Positions 57,742 to 64,000 of a DNA stretch of 64,000 nt are shown piece after piece. The translations under genes and the position numbers were made by a program. How positions within the stretch are numbered: position 1 is the stretch's first letter; every line of letters starts with the position of its first letter. This DNA comes from an uncultured Coriobacteriaceae bacterium (GTDB taxonomy: Bacteria; Actinomycetota; Coriobacteriia; Coriobacteriales; Eggerthellaceae): assembly GCA_900550055.1 (NCBI GenBank), contig URQU01000001.1, positions 105,838-169,837 of the forward strand, written 5' to 3'. The notes under the pieces were generated by a model. It saw only the letters and a list, made by a program, of their open reading frames with translations. It did no database searches and was not told the origin of the DNA.

Positions 57742-58353
57742 ATGGATACTTCGTTCGTCGAGGAGCTTGCCTCGGCGGCCCCCACGCCGGGCGGCGGCGG
57801 GGCCTCGGCATATTGCGGCGCGCTGGCCTGCGCGCTGGCGTCCATGGTGGGCAACCTGACCGTGGGTAAGAAGACGTATGCCCAGGTGGAACCTGAAGTG
57901 TACATGCGCTTGGAGAAGCTGGCGGACCTGCGCGGGCGCCTGCTTTCCCTGGTGGGCGCCGATGCCGAGGCGTTCGGCCCGCTGGCGGCGGCCTACCGCA
58001 TGCCCAAGGATACCCCCGAGCAGCTTGCGGCCAAGCAGGCGGCCATCCAGGATGCCCTCATCGGCGCCACCGAGGTGCCGCTGGATATCATGCGCACGGC
58101 GGCCGCGTGCGTGGAGCACGCCGATTTCCTGGCGCGTAACGGCAGCCGCATGGCGCGCAGCGATGCGGGCGTTTCCGTGGCGTTCGCTCGAGCCGCTGTG
58201 GACGGCGCCAGCCTGAACGTGTACATTAACGCGGCGTCCATCGAAGACGCCGAACGCGCCGCACGCTACCGCGACGAGGCGGATCGGCTCGTCGCGCAGA
58301 CGCGCGAGCACTGCGACGAGGTGTTCGCGTTCGTGAAGGATGCGGTCTCGTAA
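57742..58353 (+). CDS. fchA: Methenyl-THF cyclohydrolase FchA (cyclodeaminase family)
   Basis: A 203-aa protein of the formiminotransferase-cyclodeaminase C-terminal family. The signature ASAAPTPGGGGASAYCGALA is complete, followed by MVGNLTVGKK. A stand-alone domain next to fhs and folD is the FchA configuration of acetogens, where it hydrolyses methenyl-THF to and from 10-formyl-THF. A histidine-degradation role (formimino-THF cyclodeaminase) is the alternative, but no hut genes are nearby. Start ATG follows AAGGAGACGG. It is 36 bases before folD. Confidence 0.88.
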   Translation: MDTSFVEELASAAPTPGGGGASAYCGALACALASMVGNLTVGKKTYAQVEPEVYMRLEKLADLRGRLLSLVGADAEAFGPLAAAYRMPKDTPEQLAAKQAAIQDALIGATEVPLDIMRTAAACVEHADFLARNGSRMARSDAGVSVAFARAAVDGASLNVYINAASIEDAERAARYRDEADRLVAQTREHCDEVFAFVKDAVS

Positions 58354-58389
58354 ACGGCCTGCAGGCCGATAGATGAAGGTGGAGAAAAC

Positions 58390-59256
58390 GTGGCAGAGTT
58401 GTTGAAGGGCAAGCCGGTCGTCGACCGCATGGCCGAGGATATGCGGGGGCGCATCGCCGCGCTCGAGGAGCAGGGCGTGAAACCCACGCTGGCGCTGGTG
58501 CGCCTGGGGCAGCGTCCCGACGACCTCTCGTACGAGCGCACGGCGGTCAAACGCGCCGCCGGCCTGGGCATTCACACCAAGCCCTATGTGCTCGACGAGT
58601 TCGCGCCCGAGGCTGCGCTCAAGGCCACGCTGCAGTCCATCAACTACGACAAGACGGTGCACGGCTGCCTGATGTTCCGCCCGCTGCCCACGTTCATGGA
58701 CGAGAAGGCCATGTGCAACACGCTGACCGCGGCCAAGGACGTCGACGGCATCTCACTGGCGTCGCTTGCGGCGGTGTTCACCGATGCGCCGGACGGCTTT
58801 CCCCCTTGCACCGCGGCGGCGTGCGTTGCCATTTTGGAGCACTACAAGGTGCCCATCGCCGGCAAGCACGTGGTGGTCATCGGCCGCAGCCTGGTGGTGG
58901 GCAAGCCCGTTTCCATGATGCTGCTGCGCCGCAACGCCAGCGTCACCATCTGCCATAGCCGCACCGAGAACCTGCAGGAGATCAGCCGCTCGGCCGATAT
59001 CGTCATCTGCGCCACGGGCCGCGCCCGCGCGTACGGCCGCGAGTACTTCCGTCCGGGTCAGACGGTGCTCGACGTGGGCATCAACTTCGACGTGCACGGC
59101 AAGCTGTGCGGCGACGTTGACTTCGACGAGGTGGAGCCTATCGTGGACGCCATCACCCCGGTGCCCGGCGGCGTGGGCACCGTCACCACCAGCATGACCA
59201 TGCAGCACACCGTTGCAGCCGCTGAGGCCCAGCTGAAGGAAAGCCTGAAAGGCTAG
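58390..59256 (+). CDS. folD: Methylenetetrahydrofolate dehydrogenase (FolD)
   Basis: A 288-aa enzyme of the FolD family. The folate site reads RPDDLSYERTAVKRAAGLGI. The NAD(P) domain has VVIGRSLVVGKPVSMML and CHSRTENLQEISRSADIVI, and PVPGGVGTVTTSM closes the fold. In E. coli FolD the cyclohydrolase Lys is four residues after the Tyr (Y-x3-K). Here the first Lys is six residues after it and the expected position is Ala. This variant spacing is seen in clostridial FolD-like proteins (from memory). With FchA beside it, this FolD may act mainly as a dehydrogenase. Start GTG at 58390 follows AAGGTGGAGAAAAC. Confidence 0.93.
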   Translation: MAELLKGKPVVDRMAEDMRGRIAALEEQGVKPTLALVRLGQRPDDLSYERTAVKRAAGLGIHTKPYVLDEFAPEAALKATLQSINYDKTVHGCLMFRPLPTFMDEKAMCNTLTAAKDVDGISLASLAAVFTDAPDGFPPCTAAACVAILEHYKVPIAGKHVVVIGRSLVVGKPVSMMLLRRNASVTICHSRTENLQEISRSADIVICATGRARAYGREYFRPGQTVLDVGINFDVHGKLCGDVDFDEVEPIVDAITPVPGGVGTVTTSMTMQHTVAAAEAQLKESLKG

Positions 59257-59342
59257 CAGAGCGCCCGTCTGCTTCCGAAAGCCGTTTTCCCCTGCTTATC
59301 CGCCGTTTTCGTGGGCGGGATGCATGTTGCCGCGCATTGGCG

Positions 59343-59348
59343 TATGAT
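59343..59348 (+). promoter_or_regulatory. Possible -10 element (TATGAT) for tsaE
   Basis: TATGAT ends 10 bases before the tsaE ATG, and no Shine-Dalgarno sequence lies between, so the mRNA may be leaderless. Confidence 0.35.
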
Positions 59349-59358
59349 GTGCTGCATT

Positions 59359-59973
59359 ATGGCTAACGGACTGACATACGCACGTAAAACCGCGTCCACG
59401 GAGGCGACGAAGCAGCTGGCCGAAACGCTGGCTCCGTACCTGCATCCGGGCGACGTGGTGGTGCTTTCGGGCGATTTGGGCGCCGGCAAAACCCAATTTG
59501 TGCAAGGCGTGGCAGCTGGCCTGGGCATTTCCGCCCAGGTTACCAGCCCCACGTTCAACATCCTGCTGGAGTACCACCAGGGGCGCATCCCGCTGTACCA
59601 CTTCGACCTGTATCGTCTGGACGAGCAGGACGAGCTCGAGGACACGGGCTATTACGACACCGTCGACGCCGATGGCGTGTCGTTCATCGAGTGGGGCGAG
59701 AAGTTCCCCGGCGCGCTGCCGTACGGCTACCTGGAGGTTCGCATCCTGGTGGCGGAGGATGGCGGTCGTCGCGTGTTCGCGCATGCGCTGGGGAACCGCG
59801 CCCGTCAGCTGCTCACCGTGTGGGCAAGCGACTCGAAGGCTCGCCTGTCGAAGACCACGGCCAGCGCCGGCGGCTTCATCGTGCCGGGAGGCGCCCCTAT
59901 GAACACGGGCTCCATCCCGCCGATCGATGTCGCGGAGGCCAAACCCGCCGTTTCGCCTGCTGAGACGATGTGA
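59359..59973 (+). CDS. tsaE: tRNA t6A biosynthesis ATPase TsaE
   Basis: A 204-aa P-loop ATPase that supports TsaB/TsaD in making threonylcarbamoyl-adenosine at A37 of ANN-decoding tRNAs. Walker A is GDLGAGKTQFVQG. VTSPTFNILLEY, YHFDLYRLDEQDELEDTGYY and FIEWGEKFPGALP are family motifs. About 50 extra C-terminal residues (Ala, Ser, Gly, Pro-rich) exceed the normal 150-160. ATG at 59359 was chosen from the conserved start MANGLTYARKT. It is followed by the tsaB-rimI-tsaD fusion. Confidence 0.93.
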   Translation: MANGLTYARKTASTEATKQLAETLAPYLHPGDVVVLSGDLGAGKTQFVQGVAAGLGISAQVTSPTFNILLEYHQGRIPLYHFDLYRLDEQDELEDTGYYDTVDADGVSFIEWGEKFPGALPYGYLEVRILVAEDGGRRVFAHALGNRARQLLTVWASDSKARLSKTTASAGGFIVPGGAPMNTGSIPPIDVAEAKPAVSPAETM

Positions 59974-60082
59974 TCGCCCGCTGCCGCGCCTAATGCGTCC
60001 TAGGTGGATGCCGCGCGGCAGGCGGTATCTCGCAGCGAAACCGGCCATAAAAGGAACCATATTCGAAAGCAAGGGGAGCACT

Positions 60083-62662
60083 GTGCCTGAAACCGCATAT
60101 GCGTTGGCGTTCGATACGGCGAACGAGGTGATCTCCATCGGGCTGGGCCGTTTGAACGCCGCGGCATGCGCGGTGGAGCCGGTGGCCGCGGTGGAGGTGG
60201 CGGCGCATCGTGCGTCGAACACACAGCTGCTCGTGCGGGTGGACGCCCTGCTGCGCGAAGCCGGCGTGGAGCGCGGCCAGCTGGCGTGCGTGTGCGTCGG
60301 CCGCGGACCGGGGTCGTTCACGGGCGTGCGCATCGCCATGGCAACGGCCAAGGGCGCGGCGCAGGCGCTCGGCGCCGCGCTGGTGGGCGTGTCGTCGCTC
60401 GATGTGGTGGCCTGGCATGCATGGGCATCGGGCGTGCGCGGCCGGTTGGCCGTGGTCGCCGACGCCATGCGCAAGGAAGTCTATCCCGTCCGCTACGCGC
60501 TCGATGATGCGGGCGTGCATCGCCTTGAGGCTGATCGCGTGGTGAAAGCCCAGGTGGCAGCCCAGGAACTGATTGATGAAGCGCCTTCCGGCGCTGCGGG
60601 CGACGTGTTGCAGCTGACGGGCGACGGGCTTGCGAAGTACGCGGAGCTGTTCGCCCCTGCGGGTGCGCTGCTGCCCGAGGAGCTGTGGGCGCCCACGGGC
60701 AGCGGGCTTTTGCTGGCGCTGCAGGACGCGTGGCGCACGGGCGCGGCCGACCCGCTGGATGCGCAGCGCCACAACCCGGCGTTCTTGCTGCCGGTGTACA
60801 CGCGCCTGTCGGACGCCGAGGAGAACGAGCGCATCCGCCTGGCGAAGAACGACCCGAAAAACCTTGCCACCGGCGTGCAGGACGCCGCGCCTCGCCGCGA
60901 TCAGCGCGCCACCATGCACGACACGGCGGTGCTCAACGCGCGCCCCGATGAGCACGGCATCACGTACAAGCCGCTCGACGCCGTGCATGCCGAGGACGTT
61001 GCCGCCATGGAAGCCCAGGTCATGGGCTCGGATGCGTGGAACGCGGCCTTGGTGGCCGATGAGCTTCCGCGCGCCGACCGCACCTGGTGGGCGGCCTATG
61101 CAAGCGGGGAAGGCCCCGATGCCGGACCTGCCGCGGGCTCTGAAGGTGCCTCTTCCGCGCGCGGAACCGTGCTGGTCGGCTATGCCGGCGGCATGGTGAT
61201 CGACGGGCAGGTGCAGATCCTCAAGATCGGCACCGATCCGGCGTGGCGTCGCCGCGGCATCGCGCGCCAGCTCATCTCGCGCGTCGCCTCCGACGCCCGC
61301 GACCTGGGAGCCGCCACGTGCTCGCTCGAGGTGCGCGCCTCCAACGCCGGCGCGCAGGCGTTCTACGAATCGCTCGGCATGCATTCCATCGGCAAGCGCC
61401 CGCATTACTATTCCGACCGCGAGGACGCCGTCATCATGGAGGGACCGCTGCAGGGCGTCATCGGCTCTTCGGCCGTCGGCCGCGCCGCCGATGCGAAGGC
61501 GCTGCGCGCCGTCACCGAGGACGCCGGCATCCAAGGGTCCTCGGTCGACGTCGCCGGCATGACGCTGCGCGTGGACGAGGCGCATGATGCGCAGAAGGCC
61601 GCCCAGCCTGCCGCGCAGCTCGAGCGCCCGCTCATCCTGGCCATCGAAAGCTCGTGCGACGAAACCGCCGCGGCCATCGTCGACGGGAAGGGCAACCTGC
61701 TCTCCGACGTGGTGGCAAGCCAGATCGACTTCCATTCCCGCTTCGGCGGCGTGGTGCCCGAGATCGCCAGCCGCAAGCACATCGAGGCCATCTGCGGCGT
61801 GTGCGACGAATGCCTGGACGTTGCGGCGCAGCGCTTGGGCATGGAGCGTCTGACCTGGGCCGACCTTGACGGCGTGGGCGTCACATACGCGCCGGGCCTG
61901 GTGGGCGCGCTGGTGGTGGGCGTGGCGTTCGCCAAGGGCGCGGCCTGGGCCGCCGACAAGCCGCTGGTGGGCGTGAACCACCTTGAGGGGCACATGTACG
62001 CCAACAAGATCGGCGCGCCCGATTTCGCCCCTCCGGCGGTGGTTTCCCTGGTCAGCGGCGGAAACACCATGCTCGTGCACATGCGCGGCTGGGGCGATTA
62101 CCGCGTGCTGGGCGCCACCATCGACGATGCGGTGGGCGAGGCGTTCGACAAGGTGGCCAAGGCGCTCGGCCTGGGCTACCCGGGCGGCCCCGTGGTGTCG
62201 GCGCAGGGCGCCAAGGGCAACCCGAAGGCCATCGAGTTCCCGCGCGCCATGATGCACTCGGGCGACATGCGCTTCAGCCTTTCGGGCCTGAAGACCGCCG
62301 TGGTCACCTATATCAACAACGAGCGCGCCGCGGGCCGTGAGCTCAACGTGCCGGACATCTGCGCCAGCTTCGAGGCCGCCGTGGTGGACGTGCAGGTGAA
62401 GAAGGCCGAGATGGCGCTGCGCGAAACGGGTGCCCCCACGTTCTGCCTGGGCGGCGGCGTGGCCGCGAACCCCGTGCTGCGCGCGGCGTACGAGAAGCTG
62501 TGCAAGAAGATGCAGGTGCGTCTGGTCATGCCCCCGCTTTCGGCCTGCGGCGATAACGCGGGCATGATCGCCCTGGTGGCGCTCGACCGCTTCCGCCAAG
62601 GGAAGTTCTACGGCCTTGAAACCGATGCGCAAGCGCACGCGGACCTGGAGCAGGAGTACTAG
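60083..62662 (+). CDS. tsaB-rimI-tsaD: Triple fusion TsaB - RimI acetyltransferase - TsaD
   Basis: One 859-aa ORF joins three normally separate proteins. Residues 1 to about 270 are TsaB (ALAFDTANEVISIGLG, GRGPGSFTGVRIAMATAKG). Residues about 290-465 are a GNAT acetyltransferase like RimI (KIGTDPAWRRRGIARQLISR, EVRASNAGAQAFYESLGMHS), with a Gly/Ala/Ser insertion. Residues about 515-859 are TsaD (ILAIESSCDETAAAIVDGKG, iron-binding NHLEGHMYAN, SLVSGGNTML, GGGVAANPVLR, and the final SACGDNAGMIALVA). TsaB and TsaD form a complex with TsaE, encoded just upstream. The fusion fixes TsaB:TsaD at 1:1. GTG at 60083 has AAGGGGAG before it. I saw no frame break. Confidence 0.94.
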   Translation: MPETAYALAFDTANEVISIGLGRLNAAACAVEPVAAVEVAAHRASNTQLLVRVDALLREAGVERGQLACVCVGRGPGSFTGVRIAMATAKGAAQALGAALVGVSSLDVVAWHAWASGVRGRLAVVADAMRKEVYPVRYALDDAGVHRLEADRVVKAQVAAQELIDEAPSGAAGDVLQLTGDGLAKYAELFAPAGALLPEELWAPTGSGLLLALQDAWRTGAADPLDAQRHNPAFLLPVYTRLSDAEENERIRLAKNDPKNLATGVQDAAPRRDQRATMHDTAVLNARPDEHGITYKPLDAVHAEDVAAMEAQVMGSDAWNAALVADELPRADRTWWAAYASGEGPDAGPAAGSEGASSARGTVLVGYAGGMVIDGQVQILKIGTDPAWRRRGIARQLISRVASDARDLGAATCSLEVRASNAGAQAFYESLGMHSIGKRPHYYSDREDAVIMEGPLQGVIGSSAVGRAADAKALRAVTEDAGIQGSSVDVAGMTLRVDEAHDAQKAAQPAAQLERPLILAIESSCDETAAAIVDGKGNLLSDVVASQIDFHSRFGGVVPEIASRKHIEAICGVCDECLDVAAQRLGMERLTWADLDGVGVTYAPGLVGALVVGVAFAKGAAWAADKPLVGVNHLEGHMYANKIGAPDFAPPAVVSLVSGGNTMLVHMRGWGDYRVLGATIDDAVGEAFDKVAKALGLGYPGGPVVSAQGAKGNPKAIEFPRAMMHSGDMRFSLSGLKTAVVTYINNERAAGRELNVPDICASFEAAVVDVQVKKAEMALRETGAPTFCLGGGVAANPVLRAAYEKLCKKMQVRLVMPPLSACGDNAGMIALVALDRFRQGKFYGLETDAQAHADLEQEY

Positions 62663-62854
62663 CAACTACTGGTCTTGAGGCTTCGCGAAAACGGCTCTCG
62701 TCGGCGTTTTGCCTGATGGACGCGACTTCGCCGCTTGCACCTTGCGCGGGTTGCGAGGCTGCGTCCTTTCGCCGGCCCTCGGCCGCCGCTTCGTCGCAAC
62801 CGCAGCTTGCGTGTTCGCTTCATGCCGAACGCGCGGCGCGGCTGCGCGAACGGC

Positions 62855-62860
62855 TATACT
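62855..62860 (+). promoter_or_regulatory. Possible -10 element (TATACT) for menG
   Basis: TATACT in the context GGCTATACTGG, 91 bases before menG; no clear -35. Confidence 0.4.
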
Positions 62861-62950
62861 GGAATGTCGAACGAACGGCCCGCTCAGGGCCAGCTTGATG
62901 AACGCGCCCGGGTTCGCCGGGCATGCACGATACGCAAGGAGCAGCACCGC

Positions 62951-63694
62951 ATGGCCATCGACACCGCCACCGGCAAGGAAGCGCCGGCCGAGATCTCGTC
63001 CGAACGCGTGAAGGACATCTTCTCCACCATCGCGAAGAAGTATGAGCGCTTTAACGCCATCTCCAGCTTCGGCGCTTACAAGATGTGGCTGGCGGGCATG
63101 ATGAAGCAGGCTCCCATCAGCGCAAACGACGATGTGCTCGATATCGCGGGCGGAACGGGCGACGTCAGCTTCACCGTGGCGCGCGCCAAGCATCCGCGTC
63201 ATATCCAGTGCACCGACCTGGTCAACGAGATGCTCGACGTGGCCCGCGCACACTACGCCGACGGCGCTGCCGACGGCGTGCCGGTGGATTTTGAAGTGGT
63301 GGACGCGCAGGAGATCCCGTACGCCGATGCCAGCTACGACGCCATCACCATGGCCTACGGCATCCGCAACATGCCCGACCGCCCGCGCGCGCTGTCGGAG
63401 ATGTATCGCGTGCTCAAGCCGGGCGGCAGCCTGGTGTGCCTTGAGTTCAGCACCCCGCCCAACGCCGTGTGGCGCGCGCTGTATAACTTCTATCTGAAGC
63501 ACCTCATCCCGTTCTGGGGCGGCCTGATCACGGGCGATCGCGACGGCTTCGTGTATCTGTCGAAGTCCATCAAGGCGTTCCCCAACCAGCAGGGCCTTGC
63601 CCGCATGATGGAGGATGCTGGCTTCACAGACGTCACCTGGAAGAACTACACCGGCGGCATCGCTGCAGTTCACGTGGCGAAAAAGCCCGAGTAG
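62951..63694 (+). CDS. menG: Demethylmenaquinone methyltransferase (MenG/UbiE)
   Basis: A 247-aa SAM-dependent methyltransferase that completes menaquinone. Motif I is VLDIAGGTGDVSFTVAR. YDAITMAYGIRNMPDRPRAL and RVLKPGGSLVCLEFSTPPN are the UbiE/MenG signatures, and PFWGGLITGD with YLSKSIKAFPNQQ the late motif. AAGGAG precedes the ATG at 62951. Menaquinone is the electron carrier for the NrfD-type complex and cytochrome bd encoded in this window. As no ubiquinone genes are seen, a menaquinone role is more likely. Confidence 0.93.
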   Translation: MAIDTATGKEAPAEISSERVKDIFSTIAKKYERFNAISSFGAYKMWLAGMMKQAPISANDDVLDIAGGTGDVSFTVARAKHPRHIQCTDLVNEMLDVARAHYADGAADGVPVDFEVVDAQEIPYADASYDAITMAYGIRNMPDRPRALSEMYRVLKPGGSLVCLEFSTPPNAVWRALYNFYLKHLIPFWGGLITGDRDGFVYLSKSIKAFPNQQGLARMMEDAGFTDVTWKNYTGGIAAVHVAKKPE

Positions 63695-63833
63695 CGTTTG
63701 GCGACCCCGCGCAGTCGGGAGCGTTCCGGGCGACCCCCTGTGCAATCCCAAGCGATTCCGAGCAGTCGGGAGTAATCCTGGGTAATCTCAGGCGATTCGG
63801 AACATTCTGGGATGATTGCAACCTGCAGCATTT

Positions 63834-63865
63834 GAAAGCCCGCCTTCCGGCGGGCTTTCCTGTTT
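63834..63865 (+). terminator. Intrinsic terminator after menG
   Basis: 11-bp stem GAAAGCCCGCC/GGCGGGCTTTC, loop TTCC, tail CTGTTTTC. Confidence 0.8.
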
Positions 63866-63879
63866 TCGGAAACGTGGGT

Positions 63880-63956
63880 CCGGACACTTGGGGGACGTAG
63901 GCTTATCTGTCCGACGTTTCGTCGGACAGATAAGCCTACGTCCCCCAAGTGTCCGG
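63880..63956. repeat. Family A repeat, copies 6 and 7 as a 36-bp perfect palindrome
   Basis: A plus-strand copy (63880-63915, starting CCGGACACTTGGGGGACG) is followed by loop GTTTC and an exactly complementary copy (63921-63956). The 36-bp arms match without mismatch, so the two copies are either recent or kept identical. Confidence 0.92.
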
Positions 63957-64000
63957 CGCGGCCAAGTGTCCGGCGCGGCCAAGTGTCCGGCGCGGCCAAG
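63951..64000 (+). repeat. 17-base tandem repeat at the window edge
   Basis: GTCCGGCGCGGCCAAGT is repeated at 63951, 63968 and 63985 (last copy cut by the edge). Each junction recreates CCAAGTGTCCGG, the terminal sequence of the family A element, so the array probably grew from the element end. The full array length is not visible. Confidence 0.9.

Larger units (their letters stand above)
63695..64000. other. Intergenic region after menG, with repeats, cut by the window edge
   Basis: 306 bases. 63708-63820 contains short degenerate repeats (GCAGTCGGGAG twice, and several GGCGATTC/AGCGATTC words). Then come a terminator, a large family A palindrome and 17-base tandem repeats that reach the window edge. 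No gene is supported. Confidence 0.65.

Noticed and set aside
63708..63820. Ordered repeat array of GCAGTCGGGAG-type words after menG
   Set aside because: Only two exact copies and loose variants; no fixed period could be found.

Overview
The window is GC-rich, gene-dense bacterial chromosome. The gene content points to an anaerobic actinobacterium of the Coriobacteriia, most likely family Eggerthellaceae (inference). The reasons are: a LuxR-type regulator fused to a large polytopic membrane domain, Tat-exported molybdopterin and iron-sulfur respiratory enzymes, an aldehyde:ferredoxin-oxidoreductase-type tungsten/molybdenum enzyme, menaquinone methylation (menG), an fhs-fchA-folD C1 cluster, and high GC with frequent GTG/TTG starts and ATGA overlaps. 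No phage, integrase, transposase gene or CRISPR array was seen.

Layout. 1-15.7 kb: 3' end of htpG, a small membrane ORF, a TrkH potassium channel with a membrane-anchored OB-fold protein, rsgA, a glycosyltransferase, a TauE-type exporter, a LytS-type kinase and LytR-type regulator separated by a PepV-like peptidase and a tRNA-Leu, a CAAX-type protease, a duplicated tRNA-Leu(CAG) cassette, an NhaP antiporter and yigZ. 15.8-27.9 kb: the redox island. It holds the membrane LuxR regulator, a NifU-like protein with an acidic partner, an AOR-family oxidoreductase divergent from a Tat ferredoxin, then torD-like chaperone, molybdopterin oxidoreductase, four-cluster ferredoxin and NrfD/PsrC anchor. 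27.9-31.6 kb: repeat-rich intergenic DNA around ferritin and an iron alcohol dehydrogenase, including a candidate structured RNA. 31.6-39.2 kb: lrgAB, cydAB plus a small membrane protein, a YvlD-type membrane protein and a hybrid sensor kinase. 39.5-51 kb: housekeeping run rlmD/rumA, tilS, maf, hpt, ftsH, folP-folK fusion, birA, MATE exporter, bioY. 51-64 kb: fabH, an OmpR-type two-component pair, coaX, fhs-fchA-folD, tsaE, a tsaB-rimI-tsaD triple fusion, menG, then a large palindromic repeat.

How it fits together. The redox island looks like a respiratory module in which electrons pass from or to an AOR-type enzyme through a secreted ferredoxin, next to a Psr/Phs-like molybdoenzyme complex that would exchange electrons with menaquinone. 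A near-palindrome, CCCTCAAAGAGGG, occurs once between luxR and the NifU-like gene and twice between the AOR and its ferredoxin. This suggests one regulon under the adjacent LuxR protein. fhs-fchA-folD has the order of the acetogen methyl branch.

Two families of palindromic interspersed repeats fill otherwise gene-free DNA at 28.1-28.7, 54.56 and 63.9 kb.
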